A stretch of DNA of 7,682 nucleotides from Pseudomonadota bacterium (GTDB lineage: Bacteria > Pseudomonadota > Alphaproteobacteria > Acetobacterales > Acetobacteraceae), in NCBI GenBank assembly GCA_021826485.1, contig JAKAZX010000186.1, forward strand, positions 1-7,682. The letters run 5' to 3'. Positions 1 to 6,272 of the stretch are shown piece after piece (position 1 is the first letter of the stretch; every line of letters begins with the position of its first letter). The position numbers were made by a program, and so were the translations under genes. Under the pieces are notes generated by a model. It made no database searches, had not been told where the DNA came from, and saw nothing but the letters and a program-made list of their open reading frames with translations.

Positions 1-167
1 AGCGGGTGGTGCTGACGGTCGCGCGGCACGCCAACACCTCCGCCGCCTCGGTGCCGCTGGCGCTGGCCGACGCCCATGCGCGCGGCCTGCTGCGTCCCGG
101 CCAGTTGCTGCTGCTGGAGGCGCTGGGCGGCGGCCTCACCTGGGGGTCGGCGCTGGTCCGGCTGTGA
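1..167 (+). CDS. fabH: 3-oxoacyl-ACP synthase III (FabH), C-terminal fragment cut by the window edge
   Basis: The reading frame is open from base 3 to a TGA at 165-167 and encodes the last 54 residues; the start lies outside the window. FabH condenses acetyl-CoA (or another acyl-CoA) with malonyl-ACP to start type II fatty acid synthesis in the cytoplasm. The fragment contains the family hallmark RHANTSAAS (residues 8-16 of the fragment), whose Asn is the third member of the Cys-His-Asn catalytic triad, followed by LRPGQLLLLEALGGG and the terminal TWGSALVRL. Exactly 43 residues follow the catalytic Asn, the same as after Asn274 in E. coli FabH (317 aa), so the C-terminus is intact. The catalytic Cys and His lie upstream and cannot be checked. 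The stop is one base before the folC start, so the two are probably co-transcribed. A KAS III paralogue with a different acyl preference is possible. Confidence 0.9.
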   Translation, partial: RVVLTVARHANTSAASVPLALADAHARGLLRPGQLLLLEALGGGLTWGSALVRL

Positions 168-168
168 G

Positions 169-1470
169 ATGATCGCGGCCGCCGCCGCGGACGCGCCGCA
201 GGGCGGGCGGTTCGACGCGCTGGTGGAGCGGCTGCACCGCCTGCACCCGCGCGAGATCGACCTGAGCCTGCACCGGCTGGAGCGGCTGCTGGCCGCCCTG
301 GACCATCCCGAGCGGCGGCTGCCGCCGGTGATCCATGTTGCCGGCACCAACGGCAAGGGCAGCACCTGCGCCTTCCTGCGCGCCTTCGCCGAGGCCGCCG
401 GGCTGCGCGCGCATGTCTACACCTCCCCGCATCTGGTCCGCTTCAACGAGCGCATCCGCCTGGCCGGCCGGCTGGTGGAGGATGCCGCCCTGGTCGCGGC
501 GCTGGAGGAGGTGGAGCAGGCGAACCAGGGCGGCACCGTGACGGTGTTCGAGGTGATGACCGCCGCCGCCTTCGTGCTGTTCGCCCAGGTCCCCGCCGAC
601 GTGACGGTGCTGGAGGTCGGGCTGGGCGGGCGGCTCGATGCGACCAACGTCATCCCGCCGCCGGCCGCCGCCGCCATCACCGCCATCTCGATCGACCATC
701 GGGACTGGCTGGGCGACACGCTCGCCGCGATCGCCGCCGAGAAGGCGGGCATCATCAAGCCGGGCCGCCCGGTCGCGACCGGCACCCAGCCGGCGGAGGC
801 GCTGGCGGTGCTGGCAGCGACCGCGGTGGCGCGTGGGGCGCCGCTGCTGCTGCGCGACCGCGACTGGACCATCGCGCCGGCCGGCCACGGCCTCCGCTAC
901 GCCGACGCCGCCGGCACGCTCGACCTGCCGCCGCCGTCGCTGCCCGGCCCGCACCAGATCGACAATGCCGGGATCGCGGTCGCGGCGCTGCGGGCGAGCG
1001 GGATCGGCGTGCCCGACGCGGCGCTGGCGGCGGGCATGGCGCGGGCGGAATGGCCGGCACGGCTGCAACGCCTGACCGGCCGGCTCGCGTCCCTGCTGCC
1101 GCCGGGCTGGGAGCTGTGGCTGGATGGCGGCCACAATGCCGGCGCCGGCGCGGCGCTGGCGGCGCATCTCGCCGGCTGGGCGGACCGGCCGTTGCACCTG
1201 CTGGTCGGCATGAAGCGGTCGAAGGACGCGGCGGGGTTCCTGGCGCCGCTGCTGGCGCACGCCGATTCCCTCTGGGCGGTGGCGGAGCCGGGGCAGCACC
1301 TTGCCCTGCCGGTCGCGGAGATCATCGCCGCCGCCGGCGGCCGCGCCCGCCCCGGCCCCACCGTCCGCGCCGCGCTGGCGGCGCTGCCGCGCGGAGGCGC
1401 CCCCGCCCGCGTGCTGATCTGCGGCAGCCTCTATCTGGCCGGCGAGGTGCTGAAGGCGGACGCCGCATAG
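169..1470 (+). CDS. folC: Bifunctional dihydrofolate synthase / folylpolyglutamate synthase
   Basis: This 433-aa cytoplasmic Mur-ligase-family enzyme uses ATP to add L-glutamate to dihydropteroate and then to tetrahydrofolates. Visible motifs are the P-loop GTNGKGS (59-65), TSPHLVRFNERI (85-96, folate and Mg contacts in the family), FEVMTAAAF (127-135), LEVGLGGRLDATN (148-160), DH..WLGDT followed by IAAEKAGIIKPG (176-199), WPARLQ (295-300), the C-terminal-domain motif LDGGHN (318-323) and the terminal CGSLYLAGEVL (418-428). Length is normal for the family (about 420-440). I chose ATG 169 because it follows the fabH stop by one base. An in-frame ATG at 76 would add 31 residues read out of the fabH coding region and rich in Cys and Arg, unlike FolC. 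The usual Pro after DGxHN is Ala here (HNAGAG). Identification is secure; whether both activities are present cannot be read from sequence. Confidence 0.96.
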   Translation: MIAAAAADAPQGGRFDALVERLHRLHPREIDLSLHRLERLLAALDHPERRLPPVIHVAGTNGKGSTCAFLRAFAEAAGLRAHVYTSPHLVRFNERIRLAGRLVEDAALVAALEEVEQANQGGTVTVFEVMTAAAFVLFAQVPADVTVLEVGLGGRLDATNVIPPPAAAAITAISIDHRDWLGDTLAAIAAEKAGIIKPGRPVATGTQPAEALAVLAATAVARGAPLLLRDRDWTIAPAGHGLRYADAAGTLDLPPPSLPGPHQIDNAGIAVAALRASGIGVPDAALAAGMARAEWPARLQRLTGRLASLLPPGWELWLDGGHNAGAGAALAAHLAGWADRPLHLLVGMKRSKDAAGFLAPLLAHADSLWAVAEPGQHLALPVAEIIAAAGGRARPGPTVRAALAALPRGGAPARVLICGSLYLAGEVLKADAA

Positions 1471-1471
1471 C

Positions 1472-1494
1472 CGCCGGCCCTTTGGCCTTCGGCG
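1472..1494 (+). terminator. Weak stem-loop in the folC / Uma2 gap
   Basis: The 46-bp gap between folC and the Uma2 gene can fold: 1472-1476 (CGCCG) pairs with 1490-1494 (CGGCG), and 1477-1479 pairs with 1484-1486 around a CTTT loop, leaving a three-base bulge on the right arm. No T-run follows, so it is not a canonical intrinsic terminator. In sequence this GC-rich, such pairing can arise by chance. It may slow transcription or help Rho-dependent termination after the fabH-folC unit. Confidence 0.2.
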
Positions 1495-1516
1495 CGGATC
1501 GTGCGAGCATGGGCGC

Positions 1517-2086
1517 ATGAGCCAGACCGCCCTGCGCCCGATGACCGCGGACGCGTTCCTCGCCTGGGACCTCGACCAGCCGGATGCGCGCCATGAGCTG
1601 ATCGACGGCAGGCCGGTCGCCATGACCGGGGCGCGGCGGCGGCATGACCGGATCGTGGTCAACGGGCTGCGGGAACTGAGCGGCCGGCTTGGCGGCGGCT
1701 GCGAGGCGTTCACCGCCGACATCGCCGTGCGCATCCCGAACGGCAATGTGCGCCGCCCCGATCTCGGCGTGGCGTGCGGCCCGCAGGAGGACGAACTCAC
1801 CTATGCCCGCGCGCCGCGGCTGGTGGCGGAGGTGCTGTCCGCCTCCACCCGCGCCTTCGATCTGGCCCGCAAGCTGGAGGAATACCGCGGCATCGCCAGC
1901 CTGGAATACGTGCTGCTGGTCGATCCCGATGCGCCGGAGGTGATCCTGTGGTCCCGCGATGCCGCGCGCGGGTGGGAGCATCGCGTGATTGCCGGAACCG
2001 CGGCGGTGGTTGATCTGCCCGCGCTCGGCCTCGTGCTGCCGCTGGCGGAGCTGTATCGCGGCGTCACCTTCTCCGCCGTGTCCTGA
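1517..2086 (+). CDS. Uma2-family (DUF820) PD-(D/E)XK nuclease-fold protein
   Basis: The 189-aa protein has the usual Uma2 length and pattern: N-terminal MTADAFLAW followed by HELIDGRPVAM (26-36), then RRPDLGV with Asp82, LVAEVLSAST with Glu105, LARKLEEYR with Lys119, and EYVLLVDPDAPEV (130-142). Asp82, Glu105 and Lys119 correspond to the D...E-x-x...K-type metal site of the PD-(D/E)XK fold, so the site appears intact. Family members are often multicopy in bacteria and called putative endonucleases, but their target and biological role are poorly known. I see no signal peptide, membrane segment or extra domain. No clear Shine-Dalgarno sequence precedes ATG 1517. An overlapping ATG at 1509 is out of frame and stops after three codons. 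The stop lies four bases before the acylase start, so the two could share a transcript, although no functional link is evident. The family assignment is strong; nuclease activity is inferred. Confidence 0.88.
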   Translation: MSQTALRPMTADAFLAWDLDQPDARHELIDGRPVAMTGARRRHDRIVVNGLRELSGRLGGGCEAFTADIAVRIPNGNVRRPDLGVACGPQEDELTYARAPRLVAEVLSASTRAFDLARKLEEYRGIASLEYVLLVDPDAPEVILWSRDAARGWEHRVIAGTAAVVDLPALGLVLPLAELYRGVTFSAVS

Positions 2087-2090
2087 GCGG

Positions 2091-4421
2091 ATGCGCCGCG
2101 CCGCCCGCATTCTGCGCCGCCTGCTCGCCGCCGTCGTCACGCTGCTGCTGCTGGCCGCCGCCACGGTCGCCGGGCTGATCTGGATGGCCATGCCGGGCGG
2201 CAATCTGGATATCGCGGTTCCCGGGCTGGCCGCCCCGGTGACGGTCGCGATCGATGCCGATGCGATTCCGCATGTGCGGGCCGGCAGCGAAACGGATGCG
2301 GCGGCGGCGCTGGGCTTCCTGCACGCCCGCTCGCGGATGTTCCAGATGGAGCTGATGCGCCGGGCCGCCTCGGGCGAGCTGGCGGAGCTGGTCGGGCCGG
2401 CGGCACTGCCGCTCGACCGGTTCATGCGCACGCTCGGCCTGCGCCGCCGCGCCATCGCCGACCTGCCGCTGCTGCCCGCCGACACCCGCGCGGTGCTGGA
2501 TGCCTATGCGCGCGGCGTCAATGCCTGGATCGAGGCGCGCGGGCGCTTCGCGGCGCCCGAGTTCATCGCCTTCGGCCGCCCGCGCCCGTGGTCCGCGGTG
2601 GACAGCCTGCTCTGGGGCAAGACCATGGCGCTCTATCTGTCCGGCAACTGGCGGGCGGAGCGGGCGCGGCTGCTGCTGGACGCGCATCTGCCGTCGGCGG
2701 CGGTGGACGAACTCTGGCCGCCCGCCGGCGGCAGCGGGCACCCCGAGGCGGCATTGCAGCCGCAGACCACCCCCGCCCTCGCCCGCCTCGCCGCCCGGCT
2801 GGCGGCGGCGATCCCGGAATTCCCCGCCCCCTTCACCCTGCCCGACACCGCCAGCAATGCCTGGGCGGTGGACGGGCCGCATTCCGTCACCGGCGCCCCC
2901 CTGCTGGCCGGCGACCCGCATCTCGGCTTCGGCTTCCCCTCCATCTGGTATCTGGCGCGGCTCGACTGGCCGGGTGGCGTGCGGGCGGGGGCAACGGCGC
3001 CGGGCGTGCCGTTCCTGGTGCTGGGCCATAACGGCCACATCGCCTGGAGCTTCACCACCACCGGCGCGGATACCGAGGACCTGTTCATCGAAACCCCGGT
3101 CGATGCCGGCCACTACGCCACGCCCACCGGCCCGCAGCCCTACATCCTGCACGAGGAGCGCATCCGCGTGCGCGGCCGGCCGGACGAGACCCTGCTGGTG
3201 CGGGAAACGCGGCACGGCCCGGTGATCAGCGATCTGGTCGATCCCGGCGGCCCGGTGCTGGCGCTGGCGGCGACCCATCTGCTGCCCGGCGACACGCCGG
3301 CGGCGGGGCTGCACGCGCTCGACCGCGCGACCAGCGTGGCGGAGGCGGGGGCGGCGGCGGCGGCGATCACCTCCCCGGTGCAGAACCTGATGGTGGCCGA
3401 CCACGACCGGATCGCCCTGTTCGTCACCGGCCGCGTGCCGGTCCGCGCCGGCGGCGACGGGGCGCGGCCGGCGCCGGGTGCCGACGGCAAGGCCGACTGG
3501 GTGGGCTTCGCCAGCGGCACCCAACTGCCGCATGTCGTCGCCCCGGCCAGCGGACGGCTGGTCAATGCCAATGACCGCGTCGCGCCGCCGGACTTCCCGG
3601 TCTTCCTGGCCCGCGACTGGTTCGACAACTGGCGGGCGCAGCGCATCCGCACCCTGCTCGGCGCCGCCCCGCAGCACAGCGCCGCCGATTTCGCCGCCAT
3701 GCAGACCGATGTCGCCGACCTTGCCGCGCGCGACCTGCTGCCCCGCCTGCGCGACGTGGCGGCGCCGGAGGGGTTGGCGAAATCCGCCCTCGGCCTGCTC
3801 GGCCAGTGGGACGGTGCGGCGCTGCGCGAGGCGCCGCAGCCGCTGATCTTCAATGCCTGGATACAGCGCTTCTATGCCGCCCTGCTCGCCCGCATCGGGG
3901 TGCCGCAGGAAGCCGCCGCCGCGGTCGCCCCGTGGCCGCAACTGGTGCCCTATGCCCTGTCGCCCGCCGGCGCGCACTGGTGCGGTGGCGACTGCCGGCC
4001 GATGCTGGCACAGAGCCTGGCGGACGCCACCGCCGATCTCGGCCGGCGCTTCGGCCCCGATCCGGCGGCGTGGCGCTGGGGGGCGGCGCATCAGGCGGTG
4101 TTCGCGCATCCGCTGCTGCGGATGGTCCCGCTGCTCGGCCGGCTGACCGAAGCCCGCATCGCCGCCCCCGGCGACGACGTGACGATCGACCGCGGCGGTG
4201 TGGCGGCGGAGAGCTTCACGGACATCCACGGGCCGGAATTCCGTGGCGTCTATGACCTCGCCGACCTGGACCGCAGCCTGTTCGTCATGGCCCCCGGCCA
4301 GTCCGGCAACCCGTTCAGCCGCGATGCCCACAATTTCCTGCGCCGCTGGCGCGACGGCGCCAGCGTGATGCTGCCGGCCGAGCCTGCGGCGGTCTCCGCG
4401 CGGATCACGCTGCGGCCATGA
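2091..4421 (+). CDS. Penicillin acylase family Ntn hydrolase, periplasmic or membrane-anchored
   Basis: The 776-aa precursor belongs to the self-cleaving N-terminal-nucleophile amidases (penicillin G, cephalosporin and acyl-homoserine-lactone acylases). A basic N-terminus (MRRAARILRR) and a hydrophobic stretch (about 11-34) predict Sec export or a signal anchor. The alpha-chain motif FLHARSRMFQMELMRRA (76-92) is present. Ser255 in DTASNAWAV is the likely nucleophile and new beta-chain N-terminus after removal of a spacer. LGHNGHIAWS (311-320) and GADTED (325-330) follow; Asp327 and Asp330 fall at beta73 and beta76, the Ca ligands of E. coli penicillin acylase. RETRHGPVIS (371-380), RLVNANDRV (489-497, oxyanion Asn), NWRAQRIRTLL (513-523) and the terminal PGQSGNPFSRDAHNF (735-749) complete the family pattern. 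The only cysteines form WCGGDC (630-635). I chose ATG 2091 because starting at 1989 would prepend 34 Arg/Cys/Pro-rich residues before the signal. The stop overlaps the permease start. The substrate cannot be assigned. Confidence 0.93.
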   Translation: MRRAARILRRLLAAVVTLLLLAAATVAGLIWMAMPGGNLDIAVPGLAAPVTVAIDADAIPHVRAGSETDAAAALGFLHARSRMFQMELMRRAASGELAELVGPAALPLDRFMRTLGLRRRAIADLPLLPADTRAVLDAYARGVNAWIEARGRFAAPEFIAFGRPRPWSAVDSLLWGKTMALYLSGNWRAERARLLLDAHLPSAAVDELWPPAGGSGHPEAALQPQTTPALARLAARLAAAIPEFPAPFTLPDTASNAWAVDGPHSVTGAPLLAGDPHLGFGFPSIWYLARLDWPGGVRAGATAPGVPFLVLGHNGHIAWSFTTTGADTEDLFIETPVDAGHYATPTGPQPYILHEERIRVRGRPDETLLVRETRHGPVISDLVDPGGPVLALAATHLLPGDTPAAGLHALDRATSVAEAGAAAAAITSPVQNLMVADHDRIALFVTGRVPVRAGGDGARPAPGADGKADWVGFASGTQLPHVVAPASGRLVNANDRVAPPDFPVFLARDWFDNWRAQRIRTLLGAAPQHSAADFAAMQTDVADLAARDLLPRLRDVAAPEGLAKSALGLLGQWDGAALREAPQPLIFNAWIQRFYAALLARIGVPQEAAAAVAPWPQLVPYALSPAGAHWCGGDCRPMLAQSLADATADLGRRFGPDPAAWRWGAAHQAVFAHPLLRMVPLLGRLTEARIAAPGDDVTIDRGGVAAESFTDIHGPEFRGVYDLADLDRSLFVMAPGQSGNPFSRDAHNFLRRWRDGASVMLPAEPAAVSARITLRP

Positions 4422-5242
4422 TGCGACGCATCCTGAGCAATCCCGCCGCCGCGACCGGGGCGCTGCTGTGCCTGCTGGTGCTGCTGGCCGCGCTGTTCGC
4501 GCCCTGGCTGGCGCCGCATGATCCGATCGACCAGAGCATCGTCGATCGGCTGTCGCCGCCCAGCGGCAGCTATCTGCTCGGCGCCGACGCCTATGGCCGC
4601 GACGTGCTGTCCCGCATCCTGTATGGCGCGCGCATCTCGCTGATCGTGGCGGTCAGTTCCACCGCCGCGGCGGTGGTGGTGGGCGGCGCCATCGGCGCGG
4701 TCAGCGGCTATATCGGCGGACGGCTCGACCTGCTGGTGATGCAGGCGATGGACGTGCTGCTGGCGCTGCCGAGCCTGATCCTGGGCCTTGTCGTGGTGGC
4801 GCTGCTGGGGCCGGATATCGGCAACCTCGTGTTCGCCATCGCGCTCACCGCGGTCGCGCCGTTCGCACGGATCGCGCGTGCCCCGGTGCTGTCGCTGAAG
4901 CAGCGCGCCTTCGTGGAGGCGGGACGCGCGCTCGGCTTCTCCCATGTCCGCATCCTGCTGGTGCACGTGCTACCCAACATCCTCGACGAGGTGCTGGTGA
5001 TGGCGACGCTGTGGATGGCCGCGGCGGTGCGGACGGAGGCGGCGCTGTCGTTCATCGGCCTGGGCGTGCGCCCGCCGACGCCGAGCTGGGGCGGCATGAT
5101 GCGCGAGGGGTTCGACAACATCCTGGACGCGCCCTGGCTGTCGCTGTTTCCGGGCCTGGCGATCCTGCTGCTGGTGCTGGGGCTGAACCTGCTCGGTGAC
5201 GGGCTGCGCGATGCCACCGACCCGCGGCTGGCGGTGCAGTGA
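4418..5242 (+). CDS. Dipeptide/oligopeptide-type ABC transporter permease (DppC/OppC family)
   Basis: The 274-aa inner-membrane protein has the DppC/OppC layout. A first membrane helix (about 12-30) ends in APWLAPHDP. The periplasmic hallmark LGADAYGRDVLSRILYGAR (54-72) follows. The BPD_transp_1 core has helices near 75-98, 103-130, 135-155, 190-207 and 243-260. The cytoplasmic EAA loop, EAGRALGFSHVRILLVHVLPN-like, spans 167-187 and contacts the ATPase. SFIGLGVRPPTPSWGGMM (211-228) and the terminal GDGLRDATDPR (260-270) are also typical. Length is normal. The start forms an ATGA overlap with the acylase stop, and ATG codons sit side by side at 4418 and 4421, either usable. The ATPase gene follows one base after the stop. 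Dpp/Opp importers normally use a DppB/DppC permease pair; no DppB-type gene is present here. Substrate class (peptide, or another ligand of this family such as nickel or opines) is inferred only. Confidence 0.94.
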   Translation: MMRRILSNPAAATGALLCLLVLLAALFAPWLAPHDPIDQSIVDRLSPPSGSYLLGADAYGRDVLSRILYGARISLIVAVSSTAAAVVVGGAIGAVSGYIGGRLDLLVMQAMDVLLALPSLILGLVVVALLGPDIGNLVFAIALTAVAPFARIARAPVLSLKQRAFVEAGRALGFSHVRILLVHVLPNILDEVLVMATLWMAAAVRTEAALSFIGLGVRPPTPSWGGMMREGFDNILDAPWLSLFPGLAILLLVLGLNLLGDGLRDATDPRLAVQ

Positions 5243-5243
5243 C

Positions 5244-6194
5244 GTGACCGCGCCGCTGTTGCAGGTGCAGGGCCTGGTCAAGCATTTCGCCGGCCGCGGC
5301 GGGGTGCGCGTGCGCGCGGTGGACGGGGTCGATCTGGACGTGGCGGCGGCCGAGGCGCTGGGCATCGTCGGCGAATCCGGCTGCGGCAAGTCCACCGCCG
5401 CGCGCGCGATGCTGCGGCTGATCGAGCCGGACGCGGGCAGCATCCGGTTCGAGGGCGCCGATGTGCGCGCCGCCCGCGGCGCGGCGCTGACGGCGCTGCG
5501 GCGGCGGATGCAGATGGTGTTCCAGGACCCCTATGCCTCGCTGAACCCGCGCCGCAGCATCGGCCGCACGCTCGCCGAGCCGCTGACGGTGCATCGGCTG
5601 GCCCGCGGCGCCGCCGCGTGGGAGCAGGCCGGCGCGCTGCTGGAGGAGGTGGGGTTGCCCGCCGCCGTGCGCAGCCGCTACCCGCACGAGTTTTCCGGCG
5701 GCCAGCGCCAGCGCATCGGCATCGCCCGCGCGCTGGCGCTGCGCCCGGCGCTGCTGGTGGCGGACGAGCCGGTGTCCGCCCTCGATGTCTCGGTGCAGGC
5801 GCAGATCCTGCTGCTGCTGCGCCGGTTGCAGCAGGAACGCGGGCTCGCCTTCGTGTTCGTCAGCCACGACCTGGCGGTGGTGCGCTGGTTCTGTTCGCGG
5901 GTCGCGGTGATGTATCTCGGCCGGGTGGTGGAGCGTGGGCCGGTCGCGACTGTGTTCCGCAACCCGCGCCACCCCTATACGCGGCTGCTGCGCGATGCCG
6001 TGCCGGTGGCCGACCCGCACCGCCGGGCCGCCGGGCCGCGGCTGGTCGGCGACCTGCCCTCCCCGGCCGCGCCGCCGCCGGGCTGCCATTTCCATCCCCG
6101 CTGCCCGCGCGCAACCGCGATCTGCCGCGAGCAGGCCCCGGCCTGGACCGAGGCCGGCGGCCACGGCGCGGCCTGCCACCACCCGCTGGACTAG
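5244..6194 (+). CDS. Oligopeptide/dipeptide ABC transporter ATP-binding protein (DppF/OppF family)
   Basis: The 316-aa cytoplasmic ATPase powers a Dpp/Opp-type importer. Visible parts are Walker A GESGCGKST (43-51), Q-loop FQDPYASLNPR (93-103, typical of the F-type subunit), signature SGGQRQR (151-157), Walker B LLVADEP (170-176), D-loop SALD (178-181) and H-loop His208 in VSHDL. The oligopeptide-specific C-terminal extension starts at NPRHPYTRLL (240-249) and has four cysteines (281, 287, 294, 311) in the CHFHPRCP...C...C pattern of this subfamily. All catalytic motifs are intact. I chose GTG 5244: it lies one base after the permease stop and gives the usual N-terminus (PLLQVQGLVKHF). Starting at ATG 5196 or 5211 would add residues translated from the permease's end. 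The partner D-type ATPase is missing from the window. The next gene, ispG, lies 78 bp away and looks unrelated. Confidence 0.94.
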   Translation: MTAPLLQVQGLVKHFAGRGGVRVRAVDGVDLDVAAAEALGIVGESGCGKSTAARAMLRLIEPDAGSIRFEGADVRAARGAALTALRRRMQMVFQDPYASLNPRRSIGRTLAEPLTVHRLARGAAAWEQAGALLEEVGLPAAVRSRYPHEFSGGQRQRIGIARALALRPALLVADEPVSALDVSVQAQILLLLRRLQQERGLAFVFVSHDLAVVRWFCSRVAVMYLGRVVERGPVATVFRNPRHPYTRLLRDAVPVADPHRRAAGPRLVGDLPSPAAPPPGCHFHPRCPRATAICREQAPAWTEAGGHGAACHHPLD

Positions 6195-6203
6195 GCCCCG
6201 GCG

Positions 6204-6229
6204 GGCCGGGCGGCTGGATTTGCCCGGCC
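6204..6229 (+). terminator. Perfect 8-bp GC stem-loop between the ABC ATPase gene and ispG
   Basis: GGCCGGGC (6204-6211) pairs without mismatch with GCCCGGCC (6222-6229) around a 10-base loop, starting nine bases after the ATPase stop and ending 43 bases before ispG. There is no T-run downstream, so it does not match a textbook intrinsic terminator. The position directly after the last transporter gene still fits a terminator of a type common in very GC-rich genomes, or an mRNA-end or processing structure. The right arm sits inside a 10-bp palindrome, CCCGGCCGGG (6223-6232), which offers alternative folds. Confidence 0.4.
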
Positions 6230-6261
6230 GGGCGAGGCATGGTGCGGCGGCCCGCCAACCC

Positions 6262-6265
6262 GGAG
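6262..6265 (+). promoter_or_regulatory. Shine-Dalgarno sequence for ispG
   Basis: GGAG ends seven bases before ATG 6273, which is good spacing. It is the clearest ribosome-binding site in the window and fixes the ispG start. Most other genes here start at or over the previous stop with only weak matches. Its presence after a 78-bp gap fits independent initiation of the ispG-hisS unit, though I see no convincing -35/-10 pair upstream. Confidence 0.6.
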
Positions 6266-6272
6266 CATCCGC

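Noticed and set aside
76..168. Upstream in-frame ATG for folC
   Set aside because: The added 31 residues are read out of frame from the fabH coding region and do not resemble a FolC N-terminus.
1482..1510. TTGGCC - 17 bp - GAGCAT promoter-like pair before the Uma2 gene, which would give a nearly leaderless mRNA
   Set aside because: The -10 element matches only three of six consensus positions; such matches are common by chance.
136..1800. 554-codon open frame on the minus strand opposite folC
   Set aside because: Product is rich in Arg, Gln, Gly and Pro without family motifs, and it lies opposite a gene with every FolC motif. Long antisense frames are expected at this GC content because stop codons are rare.
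1989..2090. Upstream in-frame ATG for the acylase
   Set aside because: It would put 34 Cys/Arg/Pro-rich residues ahead of the export signal and overlap most of the Uma2 C-terminus.
3341..3366. GCG/GGC-rich run within the acylase gene
   Set aside because: It encodes an Ala-rich helix (EAGAAAAAI) and looks like ordinary high-GC coding sequence, not a tandem repeat with a function.
2064..4331. 755-codon open frame on the minus strand opposite the acylase
   Set aside because: Low-complexity Arg/Gly/Ala/Gln/His composition with no domain pattern; a shadow of the acylase coding frame.
5196..5243. ATG starts for the ABC ATPase inside the permease gene
   Set aside because: The added residues are out-of-frame permease sequence; GTG 5244 gives the normal family N-terminus.
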